Of a DNA stretch of 8,882 nt, positions 1 through 6,563 are shown piece by piece (position 1 is the first letter of the stretch; every line of letters starts with the position of its first letter). The stretch lies in assembly GCA_937959375.1 (NCBI GenBank), contig CALGLS010000434.1, positions 1-8,882 of the forward strand, given 5' to 3'. The DNA is from an uncultured Saprospiraceae bacterium (GTDB lineage: Bacteria > Bacteroidota > Bacteroidia > Chitinophagales > Saprospiraceae). The position numbers and the translations under genes were made by a program. A model generated the notes under the pieces. That model was not told the DNA's origin. It saw only the letters and a list, made by a program, of their open reading frames with translations, and did no database searches.

Positions 1-98
1 AATTGCGTATTTTTGCGTTAGAACTTTTGTTTTCTTTTGTTCCTTTTATGGTTCAAGTTCACATTAAGAGTATTCTACATATTCAATCCTTGACTTCC

Positions 99-140
99 AA
101 AAAAAAGAAATCCCGAATTCACCACCAGGCAAATTCGGGA
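99..140 (-). terminator. Rho-independent terminator of the repeat-protein gene
   Basis: Arms TCCCGAATT (111-119) and AATTCGGGA (132-140) are exact reverse complements, giving a 9-bp stem with a 12-nt loop (120-131). Read on the minus strand the stem is followed directly by TTTCTTTTTTTT (110 down to 99), the classic U-tract. It lies 53 nt past the stop codon of the minus-strand gene. There is no comparable T-run on the plus-strand side, so it looks one-directional. Confidence 0.9.
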
Positions 141-193
141 AAACTTTGATCTATTTTAAATCGGCTTAAACAAACCGTTTAAAACGAATCGTA

Positions 194-3100
194 TTATTTA
201 GCATTCACAAAAGACTTGCTCACACTACCCTCGCTATTGCGCAATTGGCAGATGAAAAGACCAGTCCCTAAATGAGCTACATCTATCATTTCTGTCGTTG
301 TACCAGCAGCAATTGAAACCGTATGGCGTAATCTTCCAGTTACATCATAAATATAAACTTCAGAAGTTTCTGCAAATGAAGTTTCCATATTAATCACTAC
401 CTGCTCACCTACAAAGTTGTAAGCAATCTTTACCGCTCCGTTAAATGCATCTTGCACGGCATCAACTTCACAAAGTGGTGCTGTTAATTCTACTGTACCT
501 CTACAGCTATCGTTCATCATATCTGTTAAGGTAAACTCATACACAGTTGAACCATCTCCAACGAAAGGTCCAACTAAAGCATCCGTATCATAATCAAATA
601 CGCCGTAGTCTGTTCCGTTTCCGCTAACAGCATATCCCTCAGTACCTACATTGTTTTCAGTAAAACTTAATAGTACCATGAATTCACCGTCTGCCTCACA
701 GTTCAATGCCGTTGCAACAACCTCGTCAAAGACACATTGGTCAAGGCAGTTCACTGGTTGAATTGTTGTAAAGTTTGAACAATTCTGATTGGTTAAATCA
801 ACAACTACAAACTCATAATCAGATACACCATCTCCTTCCAATGCACCAATTGTAATTGGTAAGTCACTGTAGCTATAGTTACCGTAGTTGGTACCATTAC
901 CAAATACTTGGAAACCAAGTGGACCTGGGTTTTGGTATTCTAAGTTTAACTCAACAAGGAATAAACCTTGATCACAGCTAAGTGCTTCAGCAAAGACACC
1001 GAAGATGTTACATTCTTCAACACAGTTCAAACTTTCAAAAGTAGTAGATGAGCAACAATTTGGCTCAGCTTCATCACAAACCATTAGCGTAATCGTTGAA
1101 GTTCCTGATGTTGGATAATCATTAATTTCTAACGGTAAGTCAGTATAATTATAGCTTCCAATCATTTGACCATCAGCAAACATATTAAAGCCTGTACCTG
1201 ATACATTGGCATAATCAAAATCAATGAATAGACTAAACGTTGAGTCAGAAGTACATTGTATTGGATCAACTACGGGTGTAAATAGTTCACAATTCAACGA
1301 ACAGTTCACACTTCCTAATTCGGCAACAATAACACAATTTGGATTATCCGAATCATTTACAAAAAATTCATAATCAGTCATGCCATCACCCACCAATGGA
1401 CCAAGAGTAATTGGTAGATCAGCATAGTTGTATGTTCCGTACATCATTCCATTTCCTGCTACTGTAAACGTTGTTGCGGTATTCGCAAAATCAAAATCAA
1501 GCGATACGAAGAATGTACCTGTAGAGTCATCACATGGTGACGTTGTTGTCGTAATATTTCCTAATTCACATACTGGATTAGTCGAACAGTTAATAATTCC
1601 TATCGCTGTTTCATTTACACAATTTGGACTATCAGAATCCGTAACGATAAATTCATAATCAGTCATACCATCACCAGCTAATGGACCAAGTGTAATTGGC
1701 AGATCAGCGTAGTTGTATGTTCCGTACATCATTCCATTTCCTGCTACTGTAAATGTTGTTGCTGTATTCGCAAAATCAAAATCAAGTGATACAAAGAAGT
1801 TACCTGTTGAATCATCACATGGTGATGTTGTCGCGGTAATCATTCCTAACTCACACACTGGATTTGGCGAACAATCTGTTCCCATAAATGTTAATTCCTG
1901 ACAGCAGTCTGAGTTATCATTATCACAAATGAAAATATTCTGCATAAATCCTGAAGAAGATGGGAAATCTAAAGTTAATGGTAAATCAGCATAGTTGAAA
2001 CTACCTAAATTCATTCCTCCAGTTGAGACATTAAAGCCATTCGTTCCAGCATTTGCATAATCAAAATCAACTACTAAAGTGTAGATTGAATCTGATGTAC
2101 ATGATCCAGGATCAACAACAATGTTTGAAATCGCACAATCTAGTGGCATACAATTTATAGTACCTAATCCTGTTTCAGTTACACAATTCGGACTATCAGA
2201 ATCCGTAACAATAAACTCATAATCAGTGGTACCATCACCTACTAAAGGACCAAGTGTAATTGGCAAATCAGCATAGTTAAATGTTCCGTACATAACACCA
2301 TTCCCTGCTACTGTAAATGATGTTGCAGCGTTTGCAAAATCAAAATCAAGTGTAACAAAGAAGTTTCCTGTTGAATCATTACAAGTTGAGGCAACTGCTG
2401 TAACAGCTCCAAGTTCACAAACTGGATCTGGCGTACAATCTAATCCCGTGAATGTCAACTCTTGACAACAGTCAGGATTCGTATTATCACAGATAAAAAT
2501 AAACTGTGTAGTTCCAGGAGTAGCAGATGGAAAGTTAGTTAATGTCAAAGGTAAGTCTGTATAATTAAAGTTTCCAAGATTCCCTTCAGCAGTTGAAACA
2601 CTAAATCCACTTGCACCAGTGTTTTCAAAATCAAAGTTAACAAATAGACTATAAGTTGAATCAGAAGTACATTGAATTGGGTCAACAGCTATATTTGAAA
2701 TAGCACAAACTTGTGGCGAACAAAGTATTGGTTGTACTGTAAAACTAGCTGTACAAGTTGGGTCTCCAGAATCTTGAACCATAATAGTATACGCAGTCAA
2801 TCCATCACCTTCCAAAAATCCAGGAAGTGATAAAGGAAGATCTGAATATAGATATGAGCCAACTGGAGCACTGTTTACATACATAGAAAACTGTGAACCG
2901 TTGTTTGCATGATTAAAGTTTAAGTCGATTCCAAAATCACCATTTGCATCACAACCAGTAGTTGCAATCATTAAGTTACTTAGCTCACATGATGGTGGCT
3001 CACAATTAGGCGTATCAAAAGTTACTGAAGTACAACAACTTGGATCAATAGCATCACATACTACGAATGTCTCGGTTAACTGTCCCGGACTCACTGGTAC

Positions 3101-4690
3101 ATCAGTTAACGTTAATGGTAGGTCTGTGTAAGCAAAATTTCCAATGAAGTTACCTCCACTTGTTACAATTGTAAAAAAGTCATTCCCATTATCATAATCA
3201 AAACCAAGGGTCATACTGAATGTTGTATCCGAAGTACATTGGAGTGGATTTGCGACTGGCGAAAAAAGTTCACAAGGAAGCGGACAGTTCACTACCCCTA
3301 CTGTTACTTGGTCTGAACAGCTCGAATCATCAGTATCTGTAACTAAAAATTGATATACTGTTGAATTATCTCCCCAAATATCGTTTAGTGTAATTGGTAA
3401 CTCTGCATAGAAGAATGTACCGTAGTTCATACCATTTCCAGTAACCGTAAATGAAGTTCCGGTATTCTCATGATCAAAATCTAGATCTACAGAAAAGTTT
3501 CCGTTCATCATTGGATTACAAACAGGTGTTGATGCAACTACGTTTGAAATAGAACAATTAAATGCTCCACAGTTCAAAGGATCAACAGTTACACTCTCAC
3601 AACAAGAAGTACTACCTTGATCACAGAAAGTCAAAAGAATTGGATCTAGAGAAGTCGCAGTCAATTCCAACGTAATTGGTAATTCTGCATACGTCCAAGG
3701 TTCAAGATATTGACCATCAAGAAAAACATCAAAAAATCCTGTTGCATTATTTTGATAATCAAAGTCTACATTTAATGTATAAATTTGATCCGTAACACAT
3801 CCTCCAGGACTAGTTACTACATTAGAGATATTACAAACTGGACAGTCTACAAGTCCTAGGTCAACTTGATTGACACAGTTAGGATTGTCTACATCCGAAA
3901 TAGAGAAAGAGTAAAATGTTGAGTTATCCCCTACTAAATTATTAATTGTAATAGGTAGGTCGGCATAAGCAAAAGTTCCGTAACTAACTCCCGTGCTATC
4001 ATTAACTATTGTAAAACCGCTCGCTCCTTCTTCCGAAAAGTTGAAATCAATCTCGGCAGAGAAGTTACCGTTTACATCACATGCAGATGCAGTAACAGTA
4101 GGACTAGTAATTTGGCAAACTGCAGCTGTCTCTACAAAACAAATGTCATCAATTCCCATGTCATCACCACCAACAATCACCTCAGTAATGTATCCTGTAA
4201 GTGTTGCGGTTCCGATGAATGCATTACCTATTGTTGTTTCACTAATTGATAAGGTCACCCCCGGAGCAATTGCAGTAGGAAGATTAATTAAATTGTCAAT
4301 TACAGTAATGGGTTGGCCATTTACTGAAAAGTTCATTGTACTGTTGCGATCAATATAATCAAATGATACTTGGCTCGCAGGCAAGGTATTGATGATTAGA
4401 TTCGCTTCATTATTCGTTTTAACGAATACGCCAGACGCAGCAGTAAACAATCCTGAATAAAGGAAGGTTCCTCCAAAAAAGAAGGCAGTATTGGAAACAT
4501 TTCCAGTGGGATCAACAAAACCGGTAGCAGATAAAGTTATACCGTCTTGCGAATAAAATTCCTGACCAAATTGGGTCGGATTACCAGCTCCATAATTTCC
4601 ACTAAAACCATCAAACCCCATACATACTTGGGCTTGCATGGCTGGCGCGAAAAGTAACAATAAAACCATTACATTGTAAAACACTCTCAT
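194..4690 (-). CDS. Secreted T9SS-sorted protein with 13 Cys-rich tandem repeats
   Basis: This is a 1498-residue extracellular protein of unknown function. Residues 1-20 form a signal peptide (MRVFYN, then a VMVLLLLFAPA core, probable cut after AMQA before Gln21). Residues 22-190 are a unique beta-rich domain ending in an IDDICF motif, which resembles the end of jelly-roll binding domains. Residues 192-1407 hold thirteen repeats of 92-96 residues, each starting and ending with Cys and centred on a G-x-[FY]-x-Y-x-[DE]-LP-[IL] motif. Residues 1411-1498 are a type A T9SS sorting domain (YIYDVTGRL at 1446-1454, then LGTGLF at 1474-1479, terminal KSFVNAK), expected to be removed on export with surface attachment or release. 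The repeats contain no Lys and one Arg (1397). A carbohydrate- or surface-binding adhesin or stalk is inferred from architecture only. The ATG at 4690 is chosen because the signal peptide follows it directly. No Shine-Dalgarno is visible. It is transcribed divergently from the amidase. Confidence 0.9.
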   Translation of the reverse strand: MRVFYNVMVLLLLFAPAMQAQVCMGFDGFSGNYGAGNPTQFGQEFYSQDGITLSATGFVDPTGNVSNTAFFFGGTFLYSGLFTAASGVFVKTNNEANLIINTLPASQVSFDYIDRNSTMNFSVNGQPITVIDNLINLPTAIAPGVTLSISETTIGNAFIGTATLTGYITEVIVGGDDMGIDDICFVETAAVCQITSPTVTASACDVNGNFSAEIDFNFSEEGASGFTIVNDSTGVSYGTFAYADLPITINNLVGDNSTFYSFSISDVDNPNCVNQVDLGLVDCPVCNISNVVTSPGGCVTDQIYTLNVDFDYQNNATGFFDVFLDGQYLEPWTYAELPITLELTATSLDPILLTFCDQGSTSCCESVTVDPLNCGAFNCSISNVVASTPVCNPMMNGNFSVDLDFDHENTGTSFTVTGNGMNYGTFFYAELPITLNDIWGDNSTVYQFLVTDTDDSSCSDQVTVGVVNCPLPCELFSPVANPLQCTSDTTFSMTLGFDYDNGNDFFTIVTSGGNFIGNFAYTDLPLTLTDVPVSPGQLTETFVVCDAIDPSCCTSVTFDTPNCEPPSCELSNLMIATTGCDANGDFGIDLNFNHANNGSQFSMYVNSAPVGSYLYSDLPLSLPGFLEGDGLTAYTIMVQDSGDPTCTASFTVQPILCSPQVCAISNIAVDPIQCTSDSTYSLFVNFDFENTGASGFSVSTAEGNLGNFNYTDLPLTLTNFPSATPGTTQFIFICDNTNPDCCQELTFTGLDCTPDPVCELGAVTAVASTCNDSTGNFFVTLDFDFANAATSFTVAGNGVMYGTFNYADLPITLGPLVGDGTTDYEFIVTDSDSPNCVTETGLGTINCMPLDCAISNIVVDPGSCTSDSIYTLVVDFDYANAGTNGFNVSTGGMNLGSFNYADLPLTLDFPSSSGFMQNIFICDNDNSDCCQELTFMGTDCSPNPVCELGMITATTSPCDDSTGNFFVSLDFDFANTATTFTVAGNGMMYGTYNYADLPITLGPLAGDGMTDYEFIVTDSDSPNCVNETAIGIINCSTNPVCELGNITTTTSPCDDSTGTFFVSLDFDFANTATTFTVAGNGMMYGTYNYADLPITLGPLVGDGMTDYEFFVNDSDNPNCVIVAELGSVNCSLNCELFTPVVDPIQCTSDSTFSLFIDFDYANVSGTGFNMFADGQMIGSYNYTDLPLEINDYPTSGTSTITLMVCDEAEPNCCSSTTFESLNCVEECNIFGVFAEALSCDQGLFLVELNLEYQNPGPLGFQVFGNGTNYGNYSYSDLPITIGALEGDGVSDYEFVVVDLTNQNCSNFTTIQPVNCLDQCVFDEVVATALNCEADGEFMVLLSFTENNVGTEGYAVSGNGTDYGVFDYDTDALVGPFVGDGSTVYEFTLTDMMNDSCRGTVELTAPLCEVDAVQDAFNGAVKIAYNFVGEQVVINMETSFAETSEVYIYDVTGRLRHTVSIAAGTTTEMIDVAHLGTGLFICQLRNSEGSVSKSFVNAK
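470..4117 (-). repeat. Thirteen tandem ~94-residue repeats of two alternating subtypes
   Basis: Repeats begin at Cys residues 192, 286, 379, 473, 568, 662, 758, 852, 946, 1041, 1134, 1227 and 1319. Subtype A (repeats 1, 3, 5, 7, 9, 10, 12, 13) has four Cys and usually a GNG-x2-YG motif, a GD[GN] turn and a Y-x-F-x-V-x-D strand. Subtype B (2, 4, 6, 8, 11) has six Cys, adding a CD and a CC pair. The order is A-B-A-B-A-B-A-B-A-A-B-A-A. The even Cys count in every unit suggests disulfides inside each domain. The strand pattern suggests an Ig-like or fibronectin-like beta sandwich, which is inference. Repeat 13 is the most degenerate, having lost the LPI motif. Confidence 0.9.
1292..1855 (-). repeat. 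Near-identical tandem pair of subtype A units (repeats 9 and 10)
   Basis: Repeat 9 (1571-1855) and repeat 10 (1292-1570) encode almost the same protein over their first ~80 residues, with about seven substitutions. They also share long identical DNA stretches, for example around 1433-1463 and 1708-1748. This is the first break in the strict A-B alternation, so it looks like a late duplication of one A unit. Such close copies are also places where recombination, or assembly error, can change repeat number. Confidence 0.8.
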
Positions 4691-4691
4691 A

Positions 4692-4727
4692 GTAACAAAG
4701 ATTTTTTAAAATTTTAAATATTGTTAC
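4692..4727 (-). promoter_or_regulatory. Inverted repeat next to the repeat-protein start codon
   Basis: GTAACAA (4692-4698) and TTGTTAC (4721-4727) are exact 7-bp inverted arms. The spacer is almost pure A/T and holds a 14-bp palindrome, TTTAAAATTTTAAA (4705-4718). The near arm ends one base from the ATG. In mRNA this could fold into a hairpin abutting the start codon; in DNA it could be an operator. The pairing is seen directly, the role is inferred. Confidence 0.4.
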
Positions 4728-5113
4728 ACTAATTCCAAAAACCGAACCATTAGAACACACTTTTTCTTTTATTTTTTTCGAATTCTCGATTCGTTGTTTT
4801 TAAATTATTTATACTTTCAAAAAAGTCAATGTTTTCGAGGCAAACTCAAGATTTACATTTCATTAATTAGTTTTACATTTTAACAGATTTTAGACAAAAA
4901 AATTGGATATATAACATTATTGATATATGTTTATAAATAATAAAATCACTCCGAAATTATGTCACAATTTTCATTAACCTATTGGCTTTTATATCGCGTT
5001 TCAGAAGACTAGATGTTATTCTATTTTGCATTAAATAATGAAAGAAAAACTAAGATTTTCTAAACTAAACTCAACACACACAAACTCCGCACAGTCACAA
5101 AAACCTTACAATT

Positions 5114-5144
5114 TTTGTTATCTTCCGGATACTTCCTATTTTTA
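5114..5144 (+). promoter_or_regulatory. Candidate Bacteroidota sigma-ABfr promoter for the amidase
   Basis: TTTG (5114-5117) is followed after exactly 19 nt by TATTTTTA (5137-5144). Bacteroidota housekeeping promoters have the consensus TTTG-N19-TAnnTTTG, so only the last base differs. The predicted transcription start is near 5151, leaving a leader of about 100 nt before the amidase ATG at 5255. Confidence 0.4.
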
Positions 5145-5155
5145 GGAATATTCCT
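5133..5155. promoter_or_regulatory. Overlapping palindromes across the amidase promoter and start site
   Basis: TTCCTA (5133-5138) pairs with TAGGAA (5143-5148) across TTTT, and AGGAATATTCCT (5144-5155) is a perfect 12-bp palindrome. The two share the GGAA arm, so the structures exclude each other. They cover the candidate -7 element and the expected transcription start, a natural position for a repressor operator. Function is inferred. Confidence 0.35.
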
Positions 5156-5236
5156 CAATAAATTAATAATGTGTAAGGGTTCAATACAACTTTAATTTCA
5201 GTCAGTCATTAACGACAGCCCACCTTGAACTAATTA

Positions 5237-5256
5237 CATTCAAAATCATTCAAAAT
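5237..5256 (+). repeat. Tandem 10-bp direct repeat running into the amidase start codon
   Basis: CATTCAAAAT occurs twice in a row (5237-5246 and 5247-5256), the second copy supplying the AT of the ATG. There is no Shine-Dalgarno; the A-rich tract is the kind of initiation region common in Bacteroidota. An in-frame TAA at 5231-5233 rules out an upstream start in this frame. Confidence 0.5.
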
Positions 5257-6283
5257 GAAAACAAAAGGCGATTTTACGCTCATGACCCGCAAAGAATTTA
5301 AAAACTGGATTATGGCCATGAAGATCAACCGTAAGGTTACCATGATCCAAAACCATCATACTTGGCTACCCTCTTACGATAACTTCAATGGTTTTAATCA
5401 CTTTGCGAAACTAGAAGGCATGGACTTCTCTCATCGCAATGTCAATGGTTGGGATTTTATTGGTCAACATGTTACTACTTTCAGTGATGGTATGATTGGC
5501 GTCGGAGGACGTCCTTTCGAACGACAACCTGCTGGAATCAGAGGAAATAATAAAGGCGCCATTTGCTTAGAGCACCTAGGTGATTTTGATAAAGGTCAAG
5601 ATGAGATGACAGCTGAACATAAGAAAACCATTGTTCATGTCAATGCAGTTTTGAATTTGAAATTTGGCTTAACACCAAATGTAGATACCAATGTATATCA
5701 CCACTGGTACAGTTTGTTTGCACCGTATAATAGATTGACTGATGGTCAAAATAATAAGCGATCAACCAAATCTTGTCCAGGTTCTAATTTTTTTGGAGGG
5801 AATACCATAGCTGTTGCAAAAAAGAAATTCATTCCGCTTATTAAAAAAACATTGAAAGAATTTCCAGAGTATAAAACCGTTTTTGGCAAAGAGGCAGAAC
5901 AACCTATCGGGCATGCCATCGTAGTACGCGCTAATGCCTTGAATGTACGAACCGGACCAAGTGTTCGTAGAAAATGGGCAGGTACCATTCGCAAAAGTAC
6001 TCAGGTTGCTATCTATGAAAAGAAAGGTCGCTGGTCACGAATTAGTACGGAGCAACGTTGGGTTTCTTCTTACTACCTCAAGCAAGTTTTTGTTGGTACT
6101 GTCATTGATCCTGACCCTAAAGGTCTTAGCGTTCGTTCAGGACCAAACCGTCGTTTCCGAAAACTTGGCGTAAAAATGAAAGGCGATCCAATCACCGTTT
6201 ATGAAATCAGTGACAACAATTGGTATCGAATTGACTTTTTGGATAAGTGGGTTTCGGGGAAGTATTGTACGTTGGATGGGTAA
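5255..6283 (+). CDS. N-acetylmuramoyl-L-alanine amidase (PGRP/Amidase_2) with two SH3b domains
   Basis: This 342-residue protein is predicted to cleave the bond between N-acetylmuramic acid and L-alanine in peptidoglycan. Residues ~25-190 form the zinc amidase fold. Likely metal ligands are His34 or His35 (NHHTW), His149 or His150 (YHHW) and Cys174 (KSCPG). Lys172, two before the Cys, matches the spacing of the catalytic Lys in T7 lysozyme. Residues ~219-276 and ~278-340 are two bacterial SH3 domains (NALNVRTGPS and KGLSVRSGPN), which usually bind cell wall. There is no signal peptide or membrane segment, and an in-frame stop (5231-5233) prevents N-terminal extension, so it resembles an endolysin or a protein exported without Sec. 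The stretch between the second His and the Cys is 24-25 residues, longer than the 8 of T7 lysozyme. No phage genes flank it. The family call is firm; the biological role is open. Confidence 0.88.
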   Translation: MKTKGDFTLMTRKEFKNWIMAMKINRKVTMIQNHHTWLPSYDNFNGFNHFAKLEGMDFSHRNVNGWDFIGQHVTTFSDGMIGVGGRPFERQPAGIRGNNKGAICLEHLGDFDKGQDEMTAEHKKTIVHVNAVLNLKFGLTPNVDTNVYHHWYSLFAPYNRLTDGQNNKRSTKSCPGSNFFGGNTIAVAKKKFIPLIKKTLKEFPEYKTVFGKEAEQPIGHAIVVRANALNVRTGPSVRRKWAGTIRKSTQVAIYEKKGRWSRISTEQRWVSSYYLKQVFVGTVIDPDPKGLSVRSGPNRRFRKLGVKMKGDPITVYEISDNNWYRIDFLDKWVSGKYCTLDG

Positions 6284-6367
6284 GAATGGGAATTTGAATT
6301 TGAATTTGAATTTGAATTAGAATGGGAATTAGAATTAGAATTTGAATTTGAATTTGAGTTAGAATGT
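6284..6367 (+). repeat. Hexanucleotide array, 14 units of GAATTT and variants
   Basis: The array starts on the base after the amidase stop codon and runs 84 bp as fourteen 6-bp units: GAATGG, four GAATTT, GAATTA, GAATGG, two GAATTA, three GAATTT, GAGTTA, GAATGT. In RNA, GAAUUU can pair with another GAAUUU through two G-U and four A-U pairs, so the transcript could fold on itself. The array lies in the 3' untranslated region. It is a candidate for length variation by slippage, and because the unit is 6 bp such changes would not shift any frame. Confidence 0.9.
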
Positions 6368-6407
6368 CCCTCTAACGTGAAGCAAAAACCAATCACCAAG
6401 TAATAGT

Positions 6408-6439
6408 CGTTTGCTAAACTTCTAAAAGTTTGGTAAACG
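6408..6439 (+). terminator. Long hairpin, possible terminator or attenuator
   Basis: CGTTTGCTAAACTT (6408-6421) pairs along its whole 14-bp length with AAGTTTGGTAAACG (6426-6439), using 12 Watson-Crick and two G-U pairs, around a CTAA loop. The G-U pairs suggest it works as RNA on the plus strand. No U-tract follows (TTAACTAACTAAG), so it is not a textbook Rho-independent terminator. It could instead protect the 3' end of the amidase transcript or act upstream of the phosphoesterase. Confidence 0.45.
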
Positions 6440-6460
6440 TTAACTAACTAAGAAACGACG

Positions 6461-6497
6461 AGAATTGGGAATTGCAATTTTCCCCTCTTACAATTCT
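6461..6497 (+). promoter_or_regulatory. Second compound hairpin upstream of the phosphoesterase
   Basis: AGAATTG (6461-6467) pairs with CAATTCT (6491-6497), and within it GGGAA (6467-6471) can pair with TTCCC (6480-6484) around an ATTGCAAT core. The two stems compete for G6467. It ends 66 nt before the phosphoesterase start. The sequence also resembles decayed units of the neighbouring hexamer array. Its role is unknown. Confidence 0.3.
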
Positions 6498-6563
6498 ACG
6501 ATATAAGAAAAATTGCCATTACAACACTAACTGAATCTGAAGTTTAACGACAACACAAACACT

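Larger units (their letters stand above)
4691..5254. other. AT-rich divergent intergenic region
   Basis: This is a 564-bp space between the divergently transcribed repeat-protein and amidase genes, with no credible coding frame. It contains the start-proximal inverted repeat (4692-4727), a small CGAAT/ATTCG inverted repeat (4779-4783 and 4789-4793), two copies of TTTACATTT spaced 20 bp apart (4852 and 4872), two GATATAT copies (4906 and 4922), and the amidase promoter candidate with palindromes (5114-5155). No good TAnnTTTG element was found facing the repeat-protein gene; the nearest, AATCTTTG at 4696-4703, lies too close to the start to be convincing. Confidence 0.7.

Noticed and set aside
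8..15. TATTTTTG, an exact TAnnTTTG promoter element facing rightward, followed by a 33-codon open frame starting at 48.
   Set aside because: It would run into the terminator and antisense to the repeat-protein gene, the peptide has no recognisable feature, and the element is short enough to occur by chance in AT-rich DNA.
1428..1901. Two plus-strand open frames (1428-1658 and 1713-1901) with nearly the same protein sequence.
   Set aside because: They are antisense shadows of repeats 9 and 10; their similarity simply reflects the recent duplication of the real gene.
470..4117. A CRISPR-like or mobile repeat reading of the regular ~282-bp periodicity.
   Set aside because: The period is an exact multiple of codons, the repeats encode conserved domains and there are no short repeats with unique spacers or terminal inverted repeats.
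3993..4358. A 121-codon plus-strand frame.
   Set aside because: It is antisense to the first repeat and N-terminal domain of the secreted protein, with no domain or initiation signal of its own.
4852..4880. Two TTTACATTT copies with a 20-bp period as a possible activator site.
   Set aside because: Simple AT-rich motifs of this length recur by chance, and no promoter is seen at a fitting distance.
5746..6173. Alternative frames within the amidase SH3b region on both strands.
   Set aside because: They overlap a clearly homologous coding region and show no family motif.
5255..6283. Prophage remnant based on the endolysin-like amidase.
   Set aside because: No integrase, holin, tail gene or attachment repeat is visible and the neighbours are ordinary chromosomal genes.
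6199..6399. A minus-strand frame encoding a run of Asn-Ser dipeptides.
   Set aside because: It is produced by translating the hexamer array backwards and overlaps the end of the amidase; low complexity with no supporting signals.
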